From: Papio anubis
Lineage: Eukaryota; Chordata; Mammalia; Primates; Cercopithecidae
Reading direction: 5' to 3'
Length of the DNA: 64,000 nt
Assembly (NCBI RefSeq): GCF_008728515.1
Contig: NC_044989.1
Coordinates: 65,590,712 to 65,654,711, forward strand
The translations under genes were made by a program, and so were the position numbers. Under the pieces are notes generated by a model. The model was given only the letters and a program-made list of their open reading frames with translations, was not told the DNA's origin and did no database searches. Shown here piece after piece: positions 22,353 through 34,081 of the stretch. Each line of letters starts with the position of its first letter. Positions within the stretch are counted from its first letter, which is position 1.

Positions 22353-22660
22353 GTGAATCAGGCCGGGCGCGGTGGCTCAAGCCTGTAATCCCAGCACTTT
22401 GGGAGGCCGAGACGGGCGGATCACGAGGTCAGGAGATCGAGACCATCCTGGCGAACACGGTGAAACCCCGTCTCTACTAAAAAATACAAAAAAAACTAGC
22501 CGGGCGAGGTGGCGGGCGCCTGTAGTCCCAGCTACTCGGGAGGCTGAGGCAGGAGAATGGCGGGAACCCGGGAGGCGGAGCTTGCAGTGAGCTGAGATCC
22601 GGCCACTGCACTCCAGCCTGGGTGACAGAGCAAGACTCCGTCTCAAAAAAAAAACAAAAA
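22353..22660 (+). mobile_element. Young AluYRa-type element
   Basis: CAAGCC and GATCCGGCC signature; target duplication AACAGTGAATCA at about 22341-22352 and just after the tail (about 22663-22674). Confidence 0.95.
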
Positions 22661-22720
22661 AAACAGTGAATCAATTTGGAAAATATAACAGAAATATTTA
22701 TACACCTGTGATCCTATTAC

Positions 22721-23604
22721 ACACACATATGTTTTAGCCCACGGTTCCTGGCTCATAACTACCATAACCTTTATTACAGTGTTTGTTATAATGTTGGGAC
22801 ATTTTAGGCCTCAGAAGTAGGCCTCAGAAGGCTGGGTGCAGTGGCTCACGCCTATAATCCCAGCATTTTAGGAGGCCAAGGCAGGTAGATCACTTGAGGT
22901 CAGGAGTTCGAGACCAGCCTGGCCAACATGGTGAAACTCCATCTCTACTAAAAATACAAAAATTAGCTGAGCGTGGTGGTGCACGCCTGTAGTCCCAGCT
23001 ACTCGGAAGGCTGAGGCAGGAGAATTGCTTGTTCCCGGGAGGTGGAAGTTGCAGCATGCCGAGATTGCGCCACTGCACTCCAGCCTGGTGACGGAGCGAG
23101 ACTCTGTCTCAAAAAAAAAAAAAAAAAGAAGTAGGCCTCAGGAAACAAAAATCTCTCTCTGATTTTATCCCGTCCTCCTTTTACCTGCCCAGGGCAGGAC
23201 TCTAATCTAATTGTATATCAAAAGATGCTTATTCCAGAGAATGTCCTGCCCCATACCCTGGAGGGAGGAATGCTACACAGAGAGGCCAAGAAAAGTCTGA
23301 ACAGACAGGCCTCGGTGGGTTTAGATCACGTGCTTTCTGTCCAATAACATTTCTACACAGTTGTCAACCATGCCTATGTAACACAGCCTCTATAAAAACC
23401 CAAAAGGACGGGGTTCAGAGAGCTTCTGGAGAGGTAAGCACGTGGAGGCTGGCACGAAGGTGACGAGCTCATCCACATGCTGGGAGGGTGATGTACTCCC
23501 AACTGCACGGGGACAGAAACTCCTGTGCTCAGGGCCCTTCCAGGCCTCGCCCTATGTAGCTCTTCATGTGGCTGTTTATTTGTATACTTTAAAATATCCA
23601 TTTG
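22721..23604 (+). mobile_element. Probable LTR, family not recognised
   Basis: Plus-strand LTR-like anatomy: TATA-like ctctataaaaaccc at about 23389, downstream ccttccaggcctcgccctatg and ttgtatactttaaaatat (decayed poly-A signal). Interrupted at about 22829-23127 by an Alu between two copies of agaagtaggcctcag. More of it may follow the Alus at 24031-24150. It separates two L1M blocks. Confidence 0.5.
22829..23127 (+). mobile_element. Alu, full length
   Basis: Flanked by GAAGTAGGCCTCAG-type repeats (about 22815-22828 and 23128-23141). Confidence 0.93.
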
Positions 23605-23605
23605 G

Positions 23606-23872
23606 GCCAGGCGTGGTGACTCATGCCTGTAATCCCAGCACTTTGGGAGGCTGAGGCAGGCAGATCACTTGAGGTCAGGAGTTCAAGACCAGCCTGGCCA
23701 ACATGGTGAAACCCTGTCTCTACTAAAAATACAAAAATTAGTGGTATGTGGTGGCGGGTGCCTGTAATCCCAGCTACTCGGGAGGCTGAGGTGGGAGAAT
23801 CGCTTGAACCTGGGGAGGTTGCAGTGAGCTGCCTGCCTGGGTGACAGAGTGAGAATCCATATCTACAAAGTA
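23606..23872 (+). mobile_element. Alu with internal deletion
   Basis: Right monomer lacks the ~25 bp between gcagtgagctg and cctgggtgacag. Confidence 0.88.
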
Positions 23873-24032
23873 ATAAAAAATTAGTCAAGCATGGTGGCGT
23901 GTGCCTATAGTCCTAGCTACTTTGTAGCCTGAGGCAGGAGAATCGTTTGAGCCCAGAAGGTTACAGTGAGCTATGATGGCACCACTGCACTCTAAAGCCT
24001 GGGTGACAGAAAAAAAAAAAAAAAAAAAAAGG
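23873..24032 (+). mobile_element. Alu right-monomer fragment
   Basis: Starts at aaaaaattagtcaagc and ends in an A21 tail. It directly follows the tail of the previous Alu, so the pair reads as a trimer. Confidence 0.85.
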
Positions 24033-24566
24033 CAGTTGACTTCAGCCAGGTGTCAGGTCACTCAGACTTTTCGTTGTTCTGTGTATGTCCCCAAATGACT
24101 GTAAAAATGCTGCAAGTATCGATTTTGGAGTCGCAAATAAATTTTAGCAAATAGGCAAATTCACAATTCTGAATCTACAAATGAGAACAAACTGTTATTT
24201 AGGAATAAATTTAACAAAAGAAGTTTAAGACCAGTACTCTGAAAACCACAAGACATTTTTCAAAGAAATTAAAGAACATTTAATAGATGGAAAGATATCC
24301 CACAGCCATCAAACAGAAGCCTCAATATTGTTAAGAGATCTGTCCTCTTCAAATTGATCTATAGTTTTAACTCAATCTCTACTAAAATTCCAGCTTGTTT
24401 CTTTGCAGAAATTGACAAACTGATCCTAAAATTCAAACAGAAATTCAAGGGACTCAGAATAGCCAAAACAATCTTGAAAATGAATAATAAAATGGGAGGA
24501 CCCACCTTTCCTGATTTCAAAATTTACTACAAAGCTACAGGAATTAATACAGTGTGGTACTGGAAT

Positions 24567-24568
<2 letters not shown>

Positions 24569-24621
<53 letters not shown>
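24569..24621. repeat. (TAGA)n microsatellite
   Basis: About 13 tetranucleotide units in the middle of L1 ORF2 sequence; likely length-polymorphic. Confidence 0.97.
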
Positions 24622-24622
<1 letters not shown>

Positions 24623-24862
24623 ATTGAATAAAATTAGGAGTCCAGAAATAAACTATTACATTTATGGTCAGTTGATTTTTGACATAGGATCTAAGCCAAT
24701 TCAACAGGGAAAGAACAGCCTTCTCAGCAAATGGTGCTGGGACATCTGGATAGTCACACACGAAACAATGAAGTTGGACTCTTACAAAAACAATATACAA
24801 AAATCAACTCAAAATGGATCAAAGACCTAAATATAAGAGCTAAACTGTGAAACTATTATAGT

Positions 24863-25170
24863 TTCTTTTTTTTTTTTTTTTTTTTTTTGAGACGGAGTCT
24901 CGCTGTGCTCCCAGGCTGGAGTGCAGTGGCGTGATCTCGGCTCACTGCAAGCTCCGCCTCCCGGGTTCACGCCATTCTCCCGCCTCAGCCTCCCAAGTAG
25001 CTGAGACTACAGGCGCCCGCCACCACGCCCGGCTAGTTTTTTTGTATTTTTAGTAGAGACGGGGTTTCACCATGTTAGCCAGGATAGTCTCGATCTCCTG
25101 ACCTCGTGATCCACCCGCCTTGGCCTCCCAAAGTGCTGGGATTACAGGCTTGAGCCACCGCGCCCGGCCT
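24863..25170 (-). mobile_element. Young AluY with CAAGCC variant
   Basis: T24 tract, near-consensus body, GGCTTGAGCC, but the ancestral GCGTGATCTCGG instead of the AluYRa form. TTATAGTTTCTT on both sides. Confidence 0.94.
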
Positions 25171-25284
25171 TATAGTTTCTTAAATATGACATCTAAAGCA
25201 TGAGCAACAAAAAATAAAATAGATAATGGGACTTGTACCTGGGATATATAACAAACTATTACAACTTACTAATAAAAAGACAAG

Positions 25285-25560
25285 GCCAGGCATAGGCTCA
25301 CACCTGTAATCTCAGCACTTTGGGAGGCCAAGGTGAGAACATTGCTTGAGTCCAGCCTGGGCAACATAGTGAGACCTCACCTCTACAAAAAATAAAATTA
25401 GCTAGGCACAGTGGCATGCACCTGTAGTCCCAGCTACTTGGGAGGCTGAGGTGGGAGAATGACCTGAGCCTGGGATGTCAAGCCACAGCGGACTGAGACT
25501 GCACCATTGCACTCCCGCCTGGGCAACAGAGTGAGACTCTGTCTCAACAATAATGAGAAG
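25285..25560 (+). mobile_element. Old Alu
   Basis: Diverged dimer with a small deletion in the left monomer. Confidence 0.9.
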
Positions 25561-26207
25561 AAGACAAATAACCTAATTAAAAATAGGCAAAGATTCTGAA
25601 TGGACAGTTCTCCCAATAAAATACACAAATGGCCAGAAGACACATCAAAAGATGCTCAATACCATTAGCTATTAGGTAATGTATATCAGGTAAATGTACA
25701 TGAAAACCACAATGAGATGCCACTTCACACTTGCTAGGATAGGTATAATAAAAAAATAGATAATAACAAGTGTTGACAAGGATATGGAAAAATTGGAGCC
25801 CTTCTACACTGCTGGTGTATAAAGTGCAGCCACTTTGGAAAATCGTCTGGCAGTTCCTGAAAAAGTTATACATATAGTTATTATGTGATACAGCAATTCT
25901 ACTACTAGATATATATCTAAGAGAAGTGAGAAATAAAAACATACATCCATATGAAAATTTGTACAGCATTATTATTTATAACAGCAAAAAAGTGGAAACG
26001 ACCCAAATGTCCATCAACTGATGAGTGGATAAATAAAATATGGTATACTCATACAATAGAATATTATTCAGCAATAAAAAGACATGAAGTACTGATATGT
26101 ACCACAACATGGATGAACTTTGAAAACACTACACCAAATGAAAGAAGCCAGTCACAAAGGAGCCATATAGTATATTATTCCATTTATATAAAATGTCCAA
26201 GATAGGG

Positions 26208-26509
26208 CCAGGCGTGGTGGCTCATGCCTGTAATCCCAGCACTTTGGGAGGCCGAGGCGGGCAGATCACCTGAGGTCAGGAGTTCGAGACCAGCCTGATT
26301 GATATGATGAAACGCCGTCTCTACTAAAAATACAAAAATTAGCTGGGCGTGATGGCATTCGCCTGTAATCCCAGCTACTTGGCAGGCTAAGACAGGAGAA
26401 TCGCTTGAACCTGGGAGACGGAGATTGCAGTGAGCCAAGATCGTGCCATTGCAGTCTAGCCTGGGCAACAAGAGCAAAACTCCATCTCAAAAAAAAAAAA
26501 AAAAAAAAA
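26208..26509 (+). mobile_element. Alu, full length
   Basis: AATGTCCA(A/G)GA flanks on both sides; A24 tail. Confidence 0.93.
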
Positions 26510-26749
26510 TGTCCAGGACAGGCAAATCTAAACAGACAGAAAGTAGATTAGTAGTTGCCTAGGTCTCGGGGGATGGGGGAGTTAGGAGTGATGGCTAAGG
26601 GGTATGTGGTTTCATTTGGGGGTAATAAAAAATTCTAAAATTGATTGTGGTGATGGTTGCACAACTCTGTGAACATATTAAAAGTCATCAAATTGTATAC
26701 TTTAAATGGGTGAATTGCATGATATGCAAATTATATCTTAATAACTTTT

Positions 26750-27038
26750 TTCTTTTTTTTTTTTTTTTTTTGTCGGAGTCTTGCTCTGTCACCCAGGCTG
26801 AAATGCAGTGGTGCAATCTCAGCTCCTGCAACCCCCACCTCCTGGGTTCAAGTGATTCTCCTGATTCAGCCTCCCGAGCAGCTGGGACCACAGGCGCCTG
26901 CCACCGTGCCCAGCTAATATTTTTTTTTTTTAGTAAAGATGGGGTTTCACCATGTTGGCCAGGCTAGTCTCGAACTCTTGACCTCGTGTGATCTGCCCGC
27001 CTTGGCCTCCCAAAGTGCCGGGATTACAGGCATGAGCC
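26750..27038 (-). mobile_element. Alu, full length
   Basis: Inserted in the last bases of the L1M 3'UTR, AATAA on both sides. Confidence 0.92.
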
Positions 27039-27060
27039 AATAAAGCTATTTTAAAAAAAA

Positions 27061-29090
27061 CAGAAGTAAATGAGTTACAAGTTTCCAAAAGGAAATTGAT
27101 AAAATAATTCAAAATACCAAAGAAAATAGTGCTTGCAGGTAACTTTACCTAAAAGACTATGAGAAGCTTTGAAAAATTATTATTTAATCCTGTAAGATGT
27201 TTGAACAGTGAGAATATTAAAAATATTGATAATGATATTTTTCTACTTGATCATTTTCTCTCTCTCCTTTTACTCTTACCAAATCACATTTTTATGTGTT
27301 TGTATGTCTTGTGCTAAATTGATTTCAAAGTCCTTTTCATTTCAAACAGAATTCCATGAACAAAGGACATAGAAACAAATGAAAATAATTATTTTATTAT
27401 ACGTAATGTCCAAATTCAAATTACTACAAATTGACATAATATAAAAAATAATTCTCTTTGCTAAGAAAAAACAAAATAGGGCTTCATCATTTGAATCTAC
27501 TCTCAGAAAAACCTATAATGTATTAAAAAGTCTAATTTTTATCTCTTATTTTATCTTTGAATTGGTTTCTTAAGGGGAATAAGAACCCCAGACAGCCAAA
27601 TGAAGTTAAGGAAGCTGTTTTTAAAAATCTACTTGTCTGTGCTGTCTGAGAATTTTATATATATATGTCTCCTTTGATTAGATCTAAATTCTCTAACCAA
27701 ATTACGTGTTTTTATTTCTCAACTCTCCCTTTATCATTAGCAACTGTCACAATCTCAGAGTTCTTAACAATTTGGTTGTACTTTATGTAAGCCTTTTAAC
27801 TTTATGCTAATTTATATCAGTTCCCCCTACTCTAATAACACTTGAGAATTTATGTATTCTATACTTATTTTTTCCTCAATCCCATATATATCACTTTCAT
27901 GCTTTTTTAAGTGATGTGCTGTAGAAACCAAAACTGATGCTAGGAAAACCTTATTAAGCAAATAATATATTTTACTCTCTTTAAACCCTTTGTAGTTATT
28001 TTACATTATCTTCTCAGCTCATCCCAACTGATAAAATTCTTTCACCAAGGCTTAGGTCTTTGTTATTTTGAGATCAGGGCATTCAAGCATCAGGAACAGC
28101 TGTAAAATATATACGGAAGGAACGGGAAAGAAGGAAAGCAATGACAACACGAGCCTAGAAAGATGGAAAAGCATGTTCTGATTAATGGACACTGAGAAAG
28201 TAATTATTGAAAATGACAGAAAGACATGCTCTTGGCACTGTGAAGGCTTTTCTCTCCACACAAGAACTAAGAGGCTCCAAGCTGAGAGACAGGAAACATA
28301 ACAAAACAAGAAAGCATACCAAAAGAGAGAGAAGAGAATGATAGCAGAAACAAGGAAGATTCGAAACAACACAGAAGGCTACAAACAGGGAACAGAGGAG
28401 CAAAGAATCTGGTAGAGACAGTCCTGAGCAAAAGAGGTTGAACCCAGCCACCTCAGGAGAGAGGGAAAGAAGCAAAAATGGTGGAAAGATGGCGTAGACC
28501 TCAGCCTAGGAAGGGTCAGGGGCTGAATGGGAAGGGAAGGGAGTATCAGCACATAACACTTTGATACTTTTAGCAGTGAGGTTAGGACAACTCCACAGTT
28601 TGGGTTGAGGTGGACAAAAGCAGATGGGGAAAAGGTTCATAGAAGGTTGTGATAAACTAAATTACTCATTTCTAGTCCTAACATTTTCTTTATTATATGA
28701 TTCCCCACCCCCTTTATTACAAGGGTGATAAATTCAACAAAATTACAAAGATGGGAAATTGCATGGCATAAGGGAGGAGAGGGAGTAGATGAGTTTAGTT
28801 ATAATGGAAGGTTCATGTAGGGGGGTGGTGCCGGGGAAGACGAGAAATCCGCGGCAGAGGCAGATTGTGAGAGTCCTCAGATGTCAGGGCAAGGAACTGG
28901 GCTCCAGCAAGGAAGGAGTAAGGAAGGATTTTCAGCAAGTATGTGAAATGATGAACACGGTATTTTAGGGAGATACATTTACCAGCATAAGACATTCAGA
29001 ATGGAGATGGAGGGAAACCAGAGGCAGGAAAATTAGTTAGAAAGTTAAGGTGCTTACCACAGACAGCAAAGGCCTTAAAGATGTGTACAT
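27061..29090. other. 2-kb repeat-poor intergenic island
   Basis: The longest segment in the window without a recognisable Alu, L1, LTR or MIR. AT-rich left half; purine-rich 28080-28560. Three short minus-strand frames (28052-28475, 28813-28995) are Leu/Ser/Phe-rich translations of purine-rich DNA with no domain. I see no gene. Confidence 0.5.
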
Positions 29091-29094
29091 AAAG

Positions 29095-29215
29095 CCAATC
29101 TGCTTCTGGGAATTTATATCCTAAGGAAATACTTATGTACACAAAGATTTCACTACTAAAGATGCTTATTGCAATGTTGCTATAAACCATTTATAAACAT
29201 TTATAAAATTTTTCT
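29095..29215 (+). mobile_element. Old L1/HAL1 fragment
   Basis: Text tgcttctgggaatttatatcctaaggaaat, then gcttattgcaatgttgctataa, is the decayed C-terminal L1/HAL1 motif. Confidence 0.6.
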
Positions 29216-29268
29216 GAAAACACTTCTAAGAGCAATCTTAAATCTTTGCACACATTCTTCATTATTTC

Positions 29269-29569
29269 TTTCTCTGGGGGTCGGCGGGCAAGGAGTTTTG
29301 CTCTTGTTGCCCAGGCTGGAGTGCAGTGGCACAATTTTGGCTCACTCCAATCTCCGCCTCCCGGGTTCAAGCGATTCTCCTGCCTCAGTCTCCCAAATAG
29401 CCGGTATTACAGGCATGTGCCACCATGCCTGGCTGATTTTTGTATTTGTAGTAGACACAGGGTTTCACCATGTTGGTCAGGCTGGTCTCAAACTCCTGAC
29501 CTCAGGTGATCCACCTGCCTCAGCCTCCCAAAGTGCTGGGATTACAGGTGTGAGCCACTGCACCTGACC
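29269..29569 (-). mobile_element. Alu lacking a poly-T tail
   Basis: Complete minus-strand dimer. The tail position reads tctctgggggtcggcgggcaa instead of T/A. Target duplication CATTATTTCTT at about 29258-29268 and 29570-29580. Confidence 0.9.
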
Positions 29570-29680
29570 CATTATTTCTTAAAGTTCTATCTATAAAAAC
29601 TTCCAACCTTGCTAATAAAAATAAATCATTATAATCTTTTGATCCACAATACTAAAATGACTAACAAAAATATAGCTATA

Positions 29681-29713
29681 TAGACACACGCGCGCGCACG
29701 CACACACACACAA
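29681..29713. repeat. (CA)n/(CG)n microsatellite
   Basis: Acacacgcgcgcgcacgcac core; alternating purine-pyrimidine, Z-DNA-prone. Confidence 0.93.
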
Positions 29714-30011
29714 CAGTAAGAACTTCTGAAGACAGAACTAACAACGCATTGCTCAAACGTATTGGTATTAAAATTGAGATGAAACTACAGTCTCCTGTTG
29801 ATATTGGAGGTTTCTTCCATGATCACCACCTAAATTGCCATGGGAGCAGGGAAGGCAGCATAAGGGAGCAGGGCAAGGAGGGTGAGAAAGCTTTAGAGGG
29901 GATGCTCTGGGGAAATTACTTTATTTTTCATATTTTTATATGTTATTTCTAAACTACACTGTAAATTCAATGAAAGTAGGGACATAATACCATCTAGATG
30001 AAGAATGAAAA
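29714..30011. other. Single-copy stretch
   Basis: The right end (tacactgtaaattcaatgaaagtagggac) may be a MIR/L2 tail; otherwise nothing recognised. Confidence 0.35.
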
Positions 30012-30290
30012 TAAGGCTCACGCCTGTAATCCCAGCACTTTTGGGAGGCTGAGGATTGTTTGAGCTCAGGAATTTGAGACAAGCCTGGGTAACATAGTGA
30101 GACCCTGCCTCTACTAAAAATTGAAAAAAAAAAAAATTAGCTGAGTGTGGAGGCATGTGCCTGTAGTCCCAGCTACTCAGGAGGCTGAAGTGGGAGGATC
30201 ACTCGAGTCCAGGAGTTTGAGGCTGCAGTGAGCTATGATTATGCCACTGTACACCAGCTGGGAGTGAAGAACGAGACTCTGTCTCAAAAC
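30012..30290 (+). mobile_element. Alu, slightly 5'-truncated
   Basis: Starts at ggctcacgcctg; no real A tail remains after ctgtctcaaaac. Confidence 0.9.
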
Positions 30291-30465
30291 TCCTGTTTAT
30301 ATTTAGATTACTTAAACATGACTGTTGCAAGGGAGATGGAATTACCCTGATTGAATTAAACCAGTCAGAGACCTCTCTTGGAGCTAGAGATGGGGATCCA
30401 TCCATATGGCCCCCAAGTCTTGTAGCTGCTACAGTATGAGCAAGCAGTGAATGGATGTTGGTGAA
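30291..30465. other. Single-copy stretch
   Basis: Nothing recognised. Confidence 0.35.
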
Positions 30466-30504
30466 ATGTGTGTGTGTGTGTATATATATATACATATATA
30501 TGTA
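30466..30504. repeat. (TG)n(TA)n microsatellite
   Basis: TG run followed by TATATA repeats, immediately before a minus-strand Alu. Confidence 0.9.
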
Positions 30505-30791
30505 TTTTTTGAGATGGAGTCTCGCTGTGTCGCCCAGGCTGGAGTGCAGTGGCACCATCTCAGCTCACTGCAAGCTCTGCCTCCCAGGTTCACGCCATTC
30601 TTCTGCCTCAGCCTCCCAAGTAGCTGGGACTACAGGTGCCTGCCACCACGCCTGGCTAATTGTTTGTATTTTTAGTAGAGACGGGGTTTCACCGTGTTAG
30701 CCAGGATGGTTTCAATCTCCTGACCTCACGATCTGCCCACCTCAGCCTCCCAAAGTGCTGGGATTACAAGTGTGAGCTACCACGCCCAGCC
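30505..30791 (-). mobile_element. AluY-like element
   Basis: Complete minus-strand dimer with young AluY-type features (ctgcaagctctgcctcccaggttcacgcc). Confidence 0.93.
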
Positions 30792-31439
30792 AGTAAAATG
30801 TATTTTTAAAGATGAAATTGAAGCCTATCATGGCAGAATTCAAATGTCAAGATAAACTGCAATGTATTGTAATAAAACTTTGCAGACACGATCATGGAAC
30901 TGCTGATAGTAATTTGAGAAATCTTGAAAAATAGATTAAATGTTGTTATAGGCATTTGTAGACAGTATTAAAAGGTGTGGGTGGGGATGGTAAGACATAG
31001 ATGGGAGATCAACTATATCAACAAATATATCAACTTAAACCAACCCGTTGAACAGTGGTTCTCAACTTCCGAGTATTAGTGGGCCATTTAAAAATACTAC
31101 AGTTTTTTATTGCATATGTTACTAGATAAAAAGTGTTACTCAAAGTAATGCTAAATAAGTCAGCAATAATTATAAGGTAATAGCTACTGCAGGGTAAACA
31201 TGCATAACACTGTTTACAAAGAATTAGTATGTAGTGGACAGCTGTTGCTTTTACTTCTCAGCATCCATTCACGATTTTTCTGGGAAAACGGCATGCCAGA
31301 ATGCCCTCAGAAACCACCCCTCTTCTCTTCTCAGCCCTTGTGGTTTGAGGCTAGGGATGCTCCCTAAATCAATAAGGAACTCCCAACCCCTTGGCTACAG
31401 ATTGGACTAATGATGAGCGTGTGGCCCAAATCTGGAAAA
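30792..31439. other. Unassigned intergenic stretch
   Basis: The part around 31050-31200 has the look of a decayed transposon; no gene. Confidence 0.4.
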
Positions 31440-31949
31440 TAAGAGTGAGGACTAGGAGGAGGTAGAGCAAGATGGCCAAAGAGACACCACCAGCAATTGT
31501 CCCCTCACAGGAACACCAAATTTAACAATTATCCGCACAAAAAAGCACTGTCATAAGAACCCAAAATCAGGTGAACAATCACAGTACCTGGCTTTAATAT
31601 CACATTAAGAAAAGAGATACCGAAGAAAGTAAGAAAGGCAGTCTTGAATCCCACCTATAACACCCATCTGTCATCCCCCAGCAGCAGCCATACAGTGCAG
31701 AGGGAGACTCTGTGCACTTGGGGGAAGGAGATTGCAGTGATGGTGAGACTTTGTTGGAACTCAGTGCTGTCCTGTCACAGTAGAAAGCAACATGGGGCAG
31801 AACTCAGCAGCCACCCATAGAGGAAGCATTTAGGCCAGTCCTCATTAGAGGAAAATAGTCCAACCCAGCAGTCAGAACTTGAGTTCTGGCAAGCCCCAAC
31901 ACCATCGGCTAAAGTGCTCTGGGGTTCTAAATATAATTGAAAGGAAATC

Positions 31950-33070
31950 TAGGCCACAAGGACTGCAGTTCTTGGGCAAGACTTGGTGCTCTGCTGGGCT
32001 TAGAGCCGGTAGACTTGGGATGCATGCGACATAGTGAGACACCAGCTGGGGCAGCCAATGAAGTGCTTGCATCACCTTTCCCCCAACCTCAGGCAGCACA
32101 GCTTGCAGCTCCAGGAGACACTCCTTCCCTCTGCTTGAGGAGAGGTGAGAGTAAAGAGGACTTTGTCTTGCAACTTGGATACCAGCTCAGACACAGCAGG
32201 ACAGGGCACCAGGTGGAGTCCTGAGGTCCCCATTCCAGGCCTTATTTCCTAGACAACATTTCTAGACACACCCTTGGCCAGAAGGGAACCCACCACCTTG
32301 AAGAGAAGGACCCATCCCTGGTAGAATTAATCACCTGCTGACTAAACAGTCCTTGAGCCCTGAATAATTAGCAGTGGTAGCCAGACAGTACTTGTCGTGA
32401 GCCCTGGGTGACAGTCAGAGCCATGCTAGCTTCAGGCGTGACCCAACACATTCCTAGCTGTGGTGGCTACAGGGAGAGTCCCCTTTCGCTTGAGGAAAGG
32501 AAAGAGAAGAGTAAAGGGGACTTCGTCGTGCAGCTTGGGCACCAGCTCAGCCGTGGTGGGGTAGAGCAACAAGTGGGCTCTTGGGGTCCCCAATTCCAGG
32601 TGTTGGCCCCTGGGCAGCATTTATGGACCTGCCCTGGGCCAGAGGGGAGCCCACTACCCTGAAGGGAGAGACTCAGGCCTGGCAGCATTCACCAAAAGCT
32701 TATTGAAGATGCCTTGGGACTTGAATGAACATCGGGGGTAGCCAGGCAGTATTCACTGTGGGTTTGAGGCAGTGTTGGCCATAGGGAGAGACTCCCCTGC
32801 TCGAGGAAAGGGAAAAGAAGAATAGGAAGGACTTTGTCTTGTGGCTTTGGTGCCAACTCAGCCGCAGTAGAATAGAGCACCAGATAGATTCCTCAGGTTC
32901 CCAACTCTAGGCTCTGGCTCCTGGATGGCATCTCTGGACCCACCCGGGGTTTGGGGGAGCTTGCTGCCCTGAAGGAAAGGACAAGCCTGGCTGGATTTGC
33001 CAACTGCTGATTGTAGAGCCTTTGGGCCTTGAGTGAACATAGGCAGTATCCAGGCAGTGGTCACTGCAGG
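31950..33070 (+). repeat. Three ~310-360-bp tandem units in the L1 5'UTR
   Basis: The phrase ggactttgtcttgcaacttgg recurs in variant form at about 32159, 32518 and 32829 (spacing about 359 and 311). Each copy also has ggcaccagctcag, a wccccaattccagg-type phrase and gaacccacyaccttgaag. A fourth partial unit starts near 33085. Confidence 0.85.
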
Positions 33071-33805
33071 CCTTGGGAGTGACTCAGTACTGTGCTGACT
33101 TCGGGTTTAACCCAGCAGAGTCCCAGTGGTGGTGTCCACAGGGGTGTTTATGTCACCCTTCCCCCAGCTTCAGGCAGCTCAGCACAGAAAGAGACTCTGT
33201 TTAGGGGAAAGTAAGGGAAGGGAACAAGAGTCTCTACCTGGTAATCCAGAGAATTCTCCTGGATCTTACCTAGACCATCAAGGAGGTACTTCTACAGGTC
33301 TGTAGGATCCACAATGTTACTGGGCTTGGGTGTCCCCTAAAGGAGATATGGCTGCAGTGACCAAAGACTTAGATCACAACATCCAAGTCTTTTTGAATAC
33401 CTGAAAAGCCTTCCCAAAAAGGGTGTGTACAAAAAGCCCAGACTGCTTACAATAAATACCTAACTTCAATGCCTAGACACTGACAAATATCCACAAGCAT
33501 CACAACGATCCAGGAAAACAAGATCTCACCAAATGAACTTACTAAGGCACCAGTGACCAATTCCAGAGAGACAGAGATATGTGACCTTTCAGACAGAGAA
33601 TTCAAAATAGCTGTTTTGAGGAAGCTCAACAAAATACAAGATAACACAGAGAAGGAATTCAGAATCCTATCAGATAAATTAAACAAAAGATAGAAATAAT
33701 TTAAAAGAATCAAGCAGAAATTCTGGTGTTGAAAAATGCAATTGACCTAATGAAGGATGCATCAGAGTCTCTCAACAGCAGGATAGATCAAGTAAAACAA
33801 ATCCA

Positions 33806-34081
33806 GTGAGCTTGAAAAGGCTAAACCAAAAAAGAGTAGGAGTAGCTATACTTGTATTACACAAAGTAGATTTCGAGACAAAAACTATAAACAGAGACAA
33901 AGAAGGTCATTATGTAATAATAAAGGAGTCGATTCAGCAAGAGGATATAACAATTGTACATATATATGCACCCAACACTGGAGCACTCAGGTTTATAAAG
34001 CAACTATTACAAGAACTAAAGAGAAAGATATACCCCAATACACTAATAGCTGGGGACTTCAACACTCCACTTTCACACTAG
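33806..34081 (+). pseudogene. L1 ORF2 endonuclease-domain remnant
   Basis: A 91-codon open piece with endonuclease-family motifs (VHIYAPNTG and AGDFNTPLS). It belongs to the L1P above; the ORF2 start is deleted and stops follow. Not a gene. Confidence 0.85.

Larger units (their letters stand above)
18450..22720 (+). mobile_element. L1M: 5'UTR-to-ORF2 start, heavily interrupted
   Basis: Pieces between Alus join into an old L1: gaggctctactccaggcaca-like 5'UTR (18540-18780), ORF1 (caaatttgatgaaaaacatt-like text at about 19362, gaagctcaaagaactccaag at 19398, then acttctcatttgaaacaata and catccaggaaaaatatc), the inter-ORF region, and ORF2 start (attgtcagactggataaaaa at 21950). Full of stops. Hosts five full Alus, the Y4 retrocopy, an Alu fragment and a young AluYRa. 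Confidence 0.75.
24160..27050 (+). mobile_element. L1M: ORF2 3' half and 3'UTR
   Basis: Carries C-terminal ORF2 text with stops (residues such as RIAKTILKMNNKMGGP at 24450-24500 and CPSTDEWINKIWYTHTIEYY at about 26008-26070), then an old L1M 3'UTR (ttgtatactttaaatgggtg) and a terminal ataaagctattttaaaaaaaa at 27039-27060. Interrupted by a TAGA microsatellite and four Alus. Probably the rest of the L1M at 18.4-22.7 kb after an LTR insertion and deletion, but two separate insertions are possible. Confidence 0.85.

Noticed and set aside
24354..26205. Open frames with reverse-transcriptase-associated text
   Set aside because: Pieces of L1M ORF2 C-terminus broken by stops, a microsatellite and Alus.
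28052..28475. 106- and 97-codon minus-strand frames rich in Leu/Phe/Ser
   Set aside because: Look membrane-like only because the plus strand is purine-rich; overlapping frames on the same strand and no homology recognised.
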